From Pectinatus haikarae (GTDB lineage: Bacteria; Bacillota; Negativicutes; Selenomonadales; Selenomonadaceae), in assembly GCF_030813505.1 (NCBI RefSeq), contig NZ_JAUSUE010000019.1: a stretch of DNA of 64,000 bases; one strand, 5' to 3'. Positions 53,973 to 62,275 of this stretch are shown here, one piece after another (the first letter of the stretch is position 1; each line of letters starts with the position of its first letter). The position numbers and the translations under genes were made by a program. The notes under the pieces are model-generated. The model saw only the letters and a list, made by a program, of their open reading frames with translations. It did no database searches and was not told the DNA's origin.

Positions 53973-55244
53973 TTATAAAATCCTGGCGAGATCAGAATCA
54001 GGATGATTGCCGCAGCGTCTGTAATCGTCATGATCAAGACGCAACTTATATTTTTTCCTGAGAGCATGCAGTCCCGAGGCCAATCGAATGTAATATTCCA
54101 GTGAAGCGTTTTTTTGATTGCCTATTATTGAGCCCGGACGGGGTGACCAGACGGTAAAAACAGTGTTGACTCCATCTGCAGCGAGGTCCTCAGCTTCTTC
54201 CAGAACATTTTTTAAAGCTTCATCTTCGCTTTTAAATCCATAAGGCTGCGCAAGTTCTATTCCAGCAACGATGCAGGTATTTACATAACCGCGGCCAAAT
54301 ATAGGAACAGCTTCCTTAAGTCTTTTTTTCCATTCTTTGTAGCCCACCCAATGAGCTTTTCCGGGACAAAGCCAATTGAACAAGCGCTCGTTAAGTACTT
54401 CAATATCAGGAGTGTAGCTTAATATACCTGTCTGCTCATAAAGTCTGCCAAGCTGATCCTGATTAAAAGCCGTAGCAATTAACTGACTGGGGAATTTTTT
54501 TGTTTTGAAATTTTTTCCGACGGCTTTTAAAATTTCAATATAATAATCAGTTTCACGGTCAAAAGCATTGACACCGTTGAAATCAGAGCCGGATGTCAAA
54601 CAAATTGCGGTAAAACGGCCTTTTTGTTTTAAAGCTTCACTGATTGTTTCTTCAACATCTTCTGGCTTTAAGCGTGTAGGCATGCTTAGTTCTTTTTTTT
54701 GTTTTTGCAGGTTATTAACAATGTCGCAGAACAGACAATTTTGTTTATCGCTCCAGAAAAAACAATAGCGGTTGGGCATTATGTAAATGCGCTGAGGTCT
54801 GGCGCTGGCTATTAAATTCATTGGTATGCCGCTTTTTGTGGTTTTGTCATAAAAATCGGGTTTTGTCCAATATTCTATTTCTTCAAGCTCGTTCTGTCCG
54901 TCTACAAGAGTCAATTTGTCATTTCTCAGATCAATTATATAAGGGTTCTGCTCCAGCGGAGTCGGTGTAGTAAGAACAGAGGTGCCGTCACGCAGCATAA
55001 ATGCTTCAGGCCGATGGGTCAGAATACCATCACGTGTTCCGAAAATATGTGTACCGGCTAACTGATGAACAGTAGGATCGGCTTTTTTCAAAGCTTCATG
55101 AGTATAATAAATGCCGCGCCTTTGGATATCTGTTTTTAACATTATAAGATATGGAAACTGTGCATATTTTTGAGTGAGGCTTTTTAGTTCACTGGATAAA
55201 GGATATTCAGTGCTGATTTTGTTTTTTAATGAAATTGATACCAA
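53973..55244 (-). CDS. Radical SAM enzyme of unknown function with CX8CX2C spacing
   Basis: 423 aa. An N-terminal domain of about 145 residues (HIFGTRDGILTHRPEAF in it) has no relative I recognise. The cluster cysteines are Cys161, Cys170 and Cys173 (YCFFWSDKQNCLFC), not the usual CX3CX2C. The following region fits a radical SAM barrel: LTSGSDFNGVN near 217 and GRGYVNTCIVAGIE near 320. The start is TTG with AGGAGAG 6 bases ahead. It lies between a PNPOx-like gene (13 bases) and the SuyA-like gene, so it is part of this putative organosulfur pathway. The reaction is unknown. Confidence 0.75.
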   Translation of the reverse strand: MVSISLKNKISTEYPLSSELKSLTQKYAQFPYLIMLKTDIQRRGIYYTHEALKKADPTVHQLAGTHIFGTRDGILTHRPEAFMLRDGTSVLTTPTPLEQNPYIIDLRNDKLTLVDGQNELEEIEYWTKPDFYDKTTKSGIPMNLIASARPQRIYIMPNRYCFFWSDKQNCLFCDIVNNLQKQKKELSMPTRLKPEDVEETISEALKQKGRFTAICLTSGSDFNGVNAFDRETDYYIEILKAVGKNFKTKKFPSQLIATAFNQDQLGRLYEQTGILSYTPDIEVLNERLFNWLCPGKAHWVGYKEWKKRLKEAVPIFGRGYVNTCIVAGIELAQPYGFKSEDEALKNVLEEAEDLAADGVNTVFTVWSPRPGSIIGNQKNASLEYYIRLASGLHALRKKYKLRLDHDDYRRCGNHPDSDLARIL

Positions 55245-55256
55245 TATATTCTCTCC

Positions 55257-55712
55257 TTATAAAGCCAGTCTGTCTAAATGTTTAAAATAAGGTCTTTGGG
55301 CACGTTCTTCTTTTTGTCGTACCGATAAAGTCTCATTGACAACTGCATCCGGTTCAAAGATCCATATAGCAGCCAGATCAGTGTCATTATGTTTTTGCAG
55401 AGTTTCAGTATAAAATTTTTGAAATACGGGGCCGCTGACGATGCATTTTACCGGAGTGACATTTATTTGATATGAGGTTTTATTTTCGCTTAAAATAAGA
55501 ACAGTAACAGAGTTTTTAAACCACATACTGAAAGTCAAATTTCTATTTGTAGTAGATGACTCCAGATATTCCAGATACAGCAGCTGATCATCGCAGATCT
55601 GCAGAGAATCCTTTATTACAGTGTGGATTTGATTATTCTCATTTATGGTTGATAAAATTTTTATAGTGCTTTCCTTTTTTAACAGTTCGTAAACTTTTGG
55701 ATTTAATAACAT
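55257..55712 (-). CDS. Pyridoxamine 5-phosphate oxidase-fold flavoprotein (putative)
   Basis: 151 aa. The start LLNPKVYELLKKESTIKILSTI (core VYELLKKESTIKILSTI) with alternating short strands, and the FSMWFKNSVTVLIL strand near residue 62, resemble small split-barrel FMN or heme/F420-binding proteins. It could be a reductase partner of the radical SAM enzyme or act on a product. ATG has GGAG 7 bases upstream. It is the first gene of the operon, preceded by a terminator hairpin in the leader. Confidence 0.65.
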   Translation of the reverse strand: MLLNPKVYELLKKESTIKILSTINENNQIHTVIKDSLQICDDQLLYLEYLESSTTNRNLTFSMWFKNSVTVLILSENKTSYQINVTPVKCIVSGPVFQKFYTETLQKHNDTDLAAIWIFEPDAVVNETLSVRQKEERAQRPYFKHLDRLAL

Positions 55713-55760
55713 TTTTTACTCCTTTGCTTTAATAATTTTTGATGTGAAATAATATCGTCA

Positions 55761-55797
55761 AATAAAAAAAATAAAGACCAGGCGCATGCCCAGTCTT
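55761..55797 (-). terminator. Leader terminator before the radical SAM/sulfonate operon
   Basis: Minus-strand hairpin AAGAC-GGGC...GCC-GTCTT (55774-55797, with a 2x2 internal mismatch) is followed by a U-rich tract (complement of 55761-55773). It ends about 50 bases before the first gene, in the right orientation for attenuation. The 270 bases between it and the divergent peroxiredoxin gene are AT-rich; I recognise no riboswitch there. Confidence 0.6.
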
Positions 55798-56070
55798 CAT
55801 TTTTATGATCAACTGTGTAGAATAATTGATTGTATATGAGATAATCACGATCAGCGATAAATTATGTATTAAAATAATAATAGCATTTTTGAAATAAAAA
55901 GTATGTCGCAGAAACGACAGTGTACAGATAAATTTTTCATATTATAGATGATATCTAATAATATTTTGCAAAAAAAGTATTGGGATAGTGAATATACTTC
56001 ATCGCATAAACATATTTTAATTGAATTATTGCAAATTTGATATGAGTTTGATATAATAACCATCAGTAGA

Positions 56071-56085
56071 TGATATTAATTATCA
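56071..56085. promoter_or_regulatory. Fur/PerR-type box before the peroxiredoxin gene
   Basis: TGATATTAATTATCA differs by one base from the 7-1-7 inverted repeat TGATAAT-N-ATTATCA of Fur sites and is near the PerR consensus. It lies 38 bases before ahpC, so control by peroxide or iron is likely. Confidence 0.6.
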
Positions 56086-56123
56086 TTAGGTACAAACATT
56101 ATTTATTTGTAAGGAGGAATATT

Positions 56124-56687
56124 ATGTCGTTGATTAATAAGGAAGTCGGTGAATTTTCTACTGAGGCTTATATTGATGAGATGTTCACTACTGTAAGCAA
56201 AAAAGATATTCTGGGCAAGTGGTCGGTATTTTTCTTTTATCCTGCTGACTTTACTTTTGTGTGTCCTACAGAACTTGAAGATCTGGCAAACACATATGAT
56301 AAATTCAAGGAAATCGGTTGTGAAATATATTCTGTTTCATGCGATACCCATTTTGTTCATAAGGCATGGCATGATGCTTCGGATACAATAAAGAAGATAA
56401 GATTTCCTATGCTGGGTGATCCCACAGGCACCCTTGCCAGAGATTTTGATGTACTTATTGAAGATTCGGGAGTTGCCGACCGAGGCTCATTTATAATCAA
56501 TCCGGAAGGAAAGATTGTTGGCTATGAAGTAATTGAAGGCAGCGTCGGGCGTAATGCGGAAGAACTTCTGCGCAGAGTGCAGGCAGCACAATTTGTAGCT
56601 AAACACGGCAGCGAAGTATGTCCTGCCAATTGGCATCCTGGCGCAAAGACATTAAAACCGGGCATTGATTTGGTCGGAGAAATATAG
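56124..56687 (+). CDS. ahpC: Alkyl hydroperoxide reductase / peroxiredoxin
   Basis: 187 aa typical 2-Cys peroxiredoxin of the AhpC group. Peroxidatic Cys47 in TFVCPTE and resolving Cys166 in EVCPANW are present. It reduces hydrogen peroxide and organic peroxides; the reductant (AhpF or a thioredoxin-like protein) is not in the window. ATG 56124 with AAGGAGG 7 bases ahead is chosen. A Fur/PerR-like box lies in its promoter region. In an anaerobe it protects oxygen-sensitive enzymes such as the hydrogenase encoded downstream. Confidence 0.93.
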   Translation: MSLINKEVGEFSTEAYIDEMFTTVSKKDILGKWSVFFFYPADFTFVCPTELEDLANTYDKFKEIGCEIYSVSCDTHFVHKAWHDASDTIKKIRFPMLGDPTGTLARDFDVLIEDSGVADRGSFIINPEGKIVGYEVIEGSVGRNAEELLRRVQAAQFVAKHGSEVCPANWHPGAKTLKPGIDLVGEI

Positions 56688-56780
56688 AACCTGTAATAAT
56701 AATCAAGCTGTAATTGTGTCCGCCTCAAAGCGAAAGAAATGAGCGGACCATATATAAGATTTCTTGTCGGCTGATTTTGC

Positions 56781-56883
56781 AAAAAGCACCCTTTAGAACA
56801 AGTTATTTGGGGTGATATCCATAAGTTAGATTTTAGGTTTAACTTTATGGAATCACTTCAATTGTTCTGAGGGGTGTTTTTTT
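56781..56883. repeat. 103-bp imperfect inverted repeat (terminator or MITE-like)
   Basis: Two arms of about 46 bases, from AAAAAGCACCC (56781) and to GGGTGTTTTTTT (56883), pair along most of their length (AGAACAA / TTGTTCT, GTGAT / ATCAC, CCATAA / TTATGG). The end with seven T can act as a terminator for ahpC. Its length and double-ended form are also those of a miniature inverted-repeat element. The other 420 bases of this gap show no gene. Confidence 0.55.
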
Positions 56884-57208
56884 GCTGCTGTTTGCTGGTA
56901 AAAACATAACTTAGTGAAATTTTTATTTTGCAGAAGAACTTTTATTTTCTATAAGCATAGAGTATACTAAATTTATCTGATGATTAATACTAATAATATT
57001 AAATTTTTCGAAAACTATAATGATATAAAAGACTTTTTAAATAAAAAATGACAAAAAATTTTTATTTATTTTAGTTTAAACAGGCTGAGTTCTATTCTTT
57101 TTTTTCATAAGTGATAATGTCAACTGACTGGTATATCAATATTTTCCGAATATCTAAAGCTTTGCAAGTGTATACAGCTAAAAAATAATTTGAAAGCAGG
57201 TTGTATTT

Positions 57209-57706
57209 ATGATTGAGGACAGCAGTAAATTTGAACTTACAGATGAGTTAAAAAGCAAAATTGAAAAAATTTTGGACAATCATTATCATGATTTTACTCA
57301 GATTGTCGGTATCCTTCTTGATGTGCAGGATGAAATACCGCAGCATTATATTCCTAAGGCGGCAGCATTTTATATTGCTGAGAAATTACCGTTGAAATTA
57401 TCGGTAATATATGACTGCATAACTTTTTATGACGCACTCAATGAGGAACCGCGCGGCCGTTATCCCATCGAAATTTGTGACAGTGTTGCATGTAAGGTAA
57501 ACGATAACGATTTTTTATTAGGGTCACTAAAAGAACTTTTAGGTATAGATTTTGGTACAGTAACCTACGATGGAAGATTCACGATAGAGAAAGTTTCTTG
57601 TTTTGGTGCCTGTGATCGTGCACCTGCGGTGAGAATCAATAAAACGGTATACGGACCGTTGAAAACAAAAGAACAAGTACGCAAATTGCTTGAGCAGTTT
57701 GTTTGA
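57209..57706 (+). CDS. hndA: NADH-linked hydrogenase subunit with thioredoxin-like [2Fe-2S] domain (NuoE/HndA type)
   Basis: 165 aa. N-terminal helices are followed by a NuoE-like fold with the four cluster cysteines in CDSVAC (CX4C, about residues 92-97) and CFGAC (CX3C, about 133-137). It passes electrons between the NuoF-type flavin subunit and the hydrogenase. A weak RBS (AGCAGG) precedes ATG 57209. It is the first of three hydrogenase genes, 20 bases before the next. Confidence 0.9.
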   Translation: MIEDSSKFELTDELKSKIEKILDNHYHDFTQIVGILLDVQDEIPQHYIPKAAAFYIAEKLPLKLSVIYDCITFYDALNEEPRGRYPIEICDSVACKVNDNDFLLGSLKELLGIDFGTVTYDGRFTIEKVSCFGACDRAPAVRINKTVYGPLKTKEQVRKLLEQFV

Positions 57707-57725
57707 ATTATCTGGAGGATTGTTT

Positions 57726-58982
57726 ATGCAGAAGATTAATTATATAACAGAAAACTTTGGTAAGTACGATGTCTTTTCCATAGATTCATATATGAATATT
57801 GGCGGGTTTCAGTCTTTGCAGAAAGCGATTGATATGGAAGGGGAGGACATTGCCGCAGTTTTATCAGACGCGGGGATAAAAGGACGCGGCGGTGCGGAAT
57901 ACCCAATGGGCAGAAAATGGAGCCAGGCTCGAGCGGTAAAGAGACCGCATCATTGTGTCATTTGCAACGCGGATGAAGGCGAAACATGTACTTTCAAAGA
58001 TCGTGAACTTATTACAAATGATCCATTTAATCTGATCGAAGCGATGGTGATCGCAGGCTGGGCCGTTAATGCGGAGGATGGTTATATTTATATGCGCGCT
58101 GAATATTCTCATCTGAGGCCAAGACTCATAAATGCTATAAAGCAGGCAAAAGAACGCGGTTTTTTAGGAAAAAATATTCTGGGTACAGGATGGGATTATG
58201 ATGTACATTTATACAGCGGCGCCGGTGCTTATGTATGCGGAGAAGGAACGGCGCTTATTCGTTCTATAGAAGGAAAGGCGGGAAGACCGCGGATGAAGCC
58301 TCCTTTCATGAAGCAAAGCGGACTGTTTGCCCGGCCAACATGTATCAATAATGTGGAGAGTCTGTCTATTGTGCCTCATCTTTTGCATGATGCGGTGCCG
58401 TATATGCAGGCAGGAACGAAAGAGTCAATAGGGACAAAAATGGTCAGTGTGGGTGGAAATGTCAATAAACCGGGAGTATATGAAGTTCCCTTTGGTATAA
58501 CAGTGCGTGATATAGTTTACGGGCTGGCGGGCGGAATACAGGAAGATCACAAAATCAGATTGATACAGTTTGGCGGTGCATCAGGAAAAATATCGGATGA
58601 CCGTATACTTGACATATCATACAGTTATGAAGATTTTGCAAAAAATAATTTAATAATCGGATCAGGGTCAATATTGGTAATAGATGAACGCACCAGTGTC
58701 ATAGATTTTCTGCGTTATACGCAGGATTTTTTCCTGCATGAAAGCTGCGGACAGTGCACGCCGTGCCGTGAAGGCAACAGGCATATAAGAATATTTCTGG
58801 AGAAAATAAAAAATGGGACTTATACTGATGAAGATATACAGACGATGAAAACCTTTGCCAGAGTTATGCCTATGTCATCTTTGTGCGGGTTAGGAGAAAC
58901 GGCGCAGAATGCTTTAAAATCGGCATTTGATGTTTTCCCTGAGGTTTTTGCATCAAAAACACAAACGGAGGCTGTTGGCTGA
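57726..58982 (+). CDS. hndC: NADH-linked hydrogenase flavin subunit (NuoF/HndC type)
   Basis: 418 aa. FMN and NAD-binding parts GRGGAEYPMGRKW near residue 55, CNADEGETCTFKDRE near 82 and YVCGEGTALIRSIEGKAG near 167 (first part YVCGEGTALIRSIEG), plus the [4Fe-4S] motif CGQCTPCREGN near 341. It is NuoF-sized: it has neither the N-terminal [2Fe-2S] domain nor the C-terminal two-cluster ferredoxin domain of many HydB/HndC proteins. ATG 57726 with TGGAGG is chosen over an upstream in-frame codon. It ends one base inside hndD. Confidence 0.9.
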   Translation: MQKINYITENFGKYDVFSIDSYMNIGGFQSLQKAIDMEGEDIAAVLSDAGIKGRGGAEYPMGRKWSQARAVKRPHHCVICNADEGETCTFKDRELITNDPFNLIEAMVIAGWAVNAEDGYIYMRAEYSHLRPRLINAIKQAKERGFLGKNILGTGWDYDVHLYSGAGAYVCGEGTALIRSIEGKAGRPRMKPPFMKQSGLFARPTCINNVESLSIVPHLLHDAVPYMQAGTKESIGTKMVSVGGNVNKPGVYEVPFGITVRDIVYGLAGGIQEDHKIRLIQFGGASGKISDDRILDISYSYEDFAKNNLIIGSGSILVIDERTSVIDFLRYTQDFFLHESCGQCTPCREGNRHIRIFLEKIKNGTYTDEDIQTMKTFARVMPMSSLCGLGETAQNALKSAFDVFPEVFASKTQTEAVG

Positions 58983-60724
58983 TGGAAGAAAAGATTACCT
59001 TAAAAATAAATGGTATGCCTGTGGAAGTTAAAAAGGGGACTAAGATATTGGAAGCAGCTAAAGTGCTGCACATTGATATTCCGCATTTGTGTTATCATCC
59101 TGATCAGAGAGTCAAGGCCCGCTGCCGTATTTGTTCTGTGGAGGTGGTAGGGAAAAAACGCCTTTTGGCAGCTTGTGCCACTGAATGCTGGGACGGTATG
59201 GAAGTTTTTACTGATACAAAAGTAGTACGCGATACACAAAGAGGGATTTTACAGCTGATAATGGCTGACCATGAAGAAAATTGTCTGACGTGTCCGCGTA
59301 ATGGAAATTGCGTGCTGCAGCATTTATGCAGTCGCTTTAATGTACTTCGTCCTAATTTGACACATGTTGCCGAATCAATACCAGTGAAAACGACTAATCC
59401 GAGCCTTGTTCATGATCCGGAAAAATGTGTGAAATGCGGGCGCTGTATACGTGTCTGCAAGGATGTGCAGGGAATAGAGGCAATTGGTTTTGCGGGAAGA
59501 AGTACGGGTCTGAAGGTTACTACTCCTTATGAGGAGGAATTTAATAAGACTGACTGTGTCTTATGCGGACAATGCACAGTTGTCTGTCCTGTCGGAGCAT
59601 TAGTAGAAAAAGACGATACAGACAGGGTTCTGGATGCTATCTTTGATCCTGATAAAACTGTTATAGTGCAGACGGCTCCTTCTGTGCGTGTGGCGCTCGG
59701 TGATGCATTTGGGCTGCCGGACGGCAGTATCGTGACGAAGAAAATGGTTTCAGCGCTTCGGATGATTGGCTTTGATAAAGTATTCGACACAAATTACGGT
59801 GCGGATCTGACCATAACGGAAGAAGCAGGGGAACTCATTGACAGGCTGAAAAATAATAAAACAATGCCGATGACGACATCCTGCTGTCCGGCCTGGGTCA
59901 ATTTTATGGAAAAGCACTATCCCGATAAGATCGCACATCTGTCTACAACAAAATCTCCTATGGCTATTTTTTCAGCTATAGCTAAAACACAATATGCCAA
60001 ACAGGAAAATATAGCTTCGAAAAATGTCTTTTCGGTGGCAATTATGCCATGCATAGCAAAAAAATATGAGGCGAAACGTCAGGAATTGACACAAAACGGG
60101 CTTTTCGATACCGATGCAGTTATAACGACACGTGGATTGATAAAGCTCATAAAATATATTGGTATAGATTTCAATAATTTGCCGGAAAGCGAGTTTGATA
60201 ACCCCATGGGCGAGTCTACAGGCGCCGGAGCTATTTTCGGAGCCACCGGCGGTGTTATGGAGGCAGCTTTGCGCACGGCTTATGAATGGATGACGGATAA
60301 GCCGATGCCTACACTGGAATATACACCTGTCAGGGGATTTGAGGGTATAAAGGAAGCCCAGGTGGAAATTGGCGGGCATAATTTAAAGATCGCGGTAGTG
60401 CACACTTTGAAGAATGCCGCACTCATCATGGATAAACTGCGTGACGGTAAATGCGACTATGATTTTATTGAAGTAATGGCCTGCCCCGGGGGGTGTGTAG
60501 GCGGCGGCGGACAGCCGGTGACTACTACTTTTGCGGCTACAAAAGAACGCATAAAAGCACTTTATACGATAGATAGAAGCAGCAAATTGCGTAAATCACA
60601 TGAAAATCCTTATCTGAAAAAATTATATGCTGAATTTTTGGAGGCACCGGGCAGTGAAACCGCACATAAACTGCTGCACACGCATTATCATGCAAGAGAA
60701 AAGGAATTTGATTTTAGCAAATGA
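58982..60724 (+). CDS. hndD: [FeFe] hydrogenase catalytic subunit (HndD/HydA type)
   Basis: 580 aa. Order of clusters: N-terminal [2Fe-2S] (CYHPDQRVKARCRIC), His-Cys3 [4Fe-4S] (HEENCLTCPRNGNC), two [4Fe-4S] (CVKCGRCIRVCKD and CVLCGQCTVVCP), then the H-cluster domain with TSCCPAW (L1), MPCIAKKYEA (L2) and MACPGGCVGGGGQP (L3), and a small-subunit tail. It makes or uses H2. With hndA and hndC it forms a trimeric NAD-linked enzyme. All active-site residues are in place. Confidence 0.95.
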   Translation: MEEKITLKINGMPVEVKKGTKILEAAKVLHIDIPHLCYHPDQRVKARCRICSVEVVGKKRLLAACATECWDGMEVFTDTKVVRDTQRGILQLIMADHEENCLTCPRNGNCVLQHLCSRFNVLRPNLTHVAESIPVKTTNPSLVHDPEKCVKCGRCIRVCKDVQGIEAIGFAGRSTGLKVTTPYEEEFNKTDCVLCGQCTVVCPVGALVEKDDTDRVLDAIFDPDKTVIVQTAPSVRVALGDAFGLPDGSIVTKKMVSALRMIGFDKVFDTNYGADLTITEEAGELIDRLKNNKTMPMTTSCCPAWVNFMEKHYPDKIAHLSTTKSPMAIFSAIAKTQYAKQENIASKNVFSVAIMPCIAKKYEAKRQELTQNGLFDTDAVITTRGLIKLIKYIGIDFNNLPESEFDNPMGESTGAGAIFGATGGVMEAALRTAYEWMTDKPMPTLEYTPVRGFEGIKEAQVEIGGHNLKIAVVHTLKNAALIMDKLRDGKCDYDFIEVMACPGGCVGGGGQPVTTTFAATKERIKALYTIDRSSKLRKSHENPYLKKLYAEFLEAPGSETAHKLLHTHYHAREKEFDFSK

Positions 60725-60814
60725 AGAAGATAGCGCGCAGGGGCAGGTAATATGCAGGTTTTATCTGGAAACTAATAATTTATGAAGAAGCTGTTTTAGA
60801 AAGAAGACGATTTT

Positions 60815-62233
60815 GTGTATGATGCCAAGTCAGAACATGCAGATGATTTTATAAACCATGAGGAAGTTATGGAAACTCTCGGTTATGCGGAGAAAAATAA
60901 ACATAACCGGGTGATGCTTGAAGAAATTTTAGAAAAAGCGCAAAAGAACAAAGGACTGTCGCATCGTGAAGCTTCCGTGCTCTTAGCATGCGATATACCG
61001 GAGTTGAACGAGCAGATTTTCAAATTGGCAAAAAAGATAAAAGAGGACTTCTACGGGGACAGGATAGTTTTGTTTGCACCTTTGTATCTGTCCAATTATT
61101 GCGTGAACGGTTGTGTATATTGCCCTTATCATGCAAAAAATAAACATATATGCCGACGTAAATTGACGCAGGAGGATATAAAGACAGAAGTAATAGCCTT
61201 GCAGGATATGGGACATAAACGTCTTGCCATAGAATGCGGCGAAGATCCTGTGAATAATCCCATTGAGTATATACTGGATAGTATCCATACTATATATAAT
61301 ATAAAGCATAAGAATGGTGCCATACGACGTGTGAATGTCAATATTGCGGCGACTACGCTGGAAGAGTACAGAATGCTCAAAAAAGCACAGATAGGAACTT
61401 ATATTCTTTTTCAGGAAACGTATCATAAAGAAAATTACGGGAAACTTCATCCGACAGGCCCAAAACATAATTACGATTATCATACAGAAGCTATGGACAG
61501 AGCGATGCTGGGCGGTATAGACGATGTAGGCTGCGGCGTGCTGTTTGGACTGTCTACATATAAGTATGAATTTGCCGGACTTTTAATGCATGCGGAGCAT
61601 TTGGAGGCACGTTTCGGTGTGGGACCGCATACAATAAGTGTTCCACGCATAAGGCGGGCTGAAGATATTGATCCGGAGACCTTTGATAATGGCATATCCG
61701 ATGATGTTTTTGCTAAAATAGTAGCGTGTATACGAGTGGCTGTGCCTTATACAGGCATGATAGTTTCTACACGTGAAAGCAGAAAATGTCGCGAAAAAGT
61801 ATTGGAACTCGGTATATCACAGATCAGCGGCGGTTCGAGGACAAGCGTCGGCGGTTATGCGGAAGAAGAAGCAGAAGAGGATAATTCCAAACAGTTCGAT
61901 GTCAGCGATAACAGAAGTCTTGATGAAGTGGTTGACTGGCTGATGGAACGTGGTTTTGTACCGAGCTTCTGCACAGCCTGCTATCGTGCCGGACGTGTAG
62001 GTGACCGCTTTATGAGTTTGTGCAAAAGCGGTCAGATATCGAACTGTTGTCTGCCGAACGCACTGCTGACGCTCAAGGAGTATTTGTGTGATTATGCAGG
62101 GAATGACACAAAGGCGCTTGGGCTTAAAGTAATAGACAAGCAAATAGCGCATATCACTCGGGAGAACGTAGTTAATAAAGTTCGCGAGGAACTCGCGCTT
62201 ATTGAAGACGGAGCGAGAGATTTTCGTTTTTAA
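60815..62233 (+). CDS. hydG: [FeFe] hydrogenase H-cluster radical SAM maturase HydG
   Basis: 472 aa. HydG cleaves tyrosine to p-cresol and makes the CO and CN ligands. The radical SAM motif CVNGCVYCPYH (CX3CX2C, near residue 95) and the C-terminal auxiliary-cluster motif CTACYRAGRVGDRF...C (near 390) are present. GTG 60815 is the best start but has a weak RBS. It follows the hydrogenase genes by 90 bases and precedes hydF by 42. HydE is not in the window. Confidence 0.94.
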   Translation: MYDAKSEHADDFINHEEVMETLGYAEKNKHNRVMLEEILEKAQKNKGLSHREASVLLACDIPELNEQIFKLAKKIKEDFYGDRIVLFAPLYLSNYCVNGCVYCPYHAKNKHICRRKLTQEDIKTEVIALQDMGHKRLAIECGEDPVNNPIEYILDSIHTIYNIKHKNGAIRRVNVNIAATTLEEYRMLKKAQIGTYILFQETYHKENYGKLHPTGPKHNYDYHTEAMDRAMLGGIDDVGCGVLFGLSTYKYEFAGLLMHAEHLEARFGVGPHTISVPRIRRAEDIDPETFDNGISDDVFAKIVACIRVAVPYTGMIVSTRESRKCREKVLELGISQISGGSRTSVGGYAEEEAEEDNSKQFDVSDNRSLDEVVDWLMERGFVPSFCTACYRAGRVGDRFMSLCKSGQISNCCLPNALLTLKEYLCDYAGNDTKALGLKVIDKQIAHITRENVVNKVREELALIEDGARDFRF

Positions 62234-62275
62234 GTGAGCTTTTATATACAGATAAAAAAGTGAAGGAGAGCTTTT

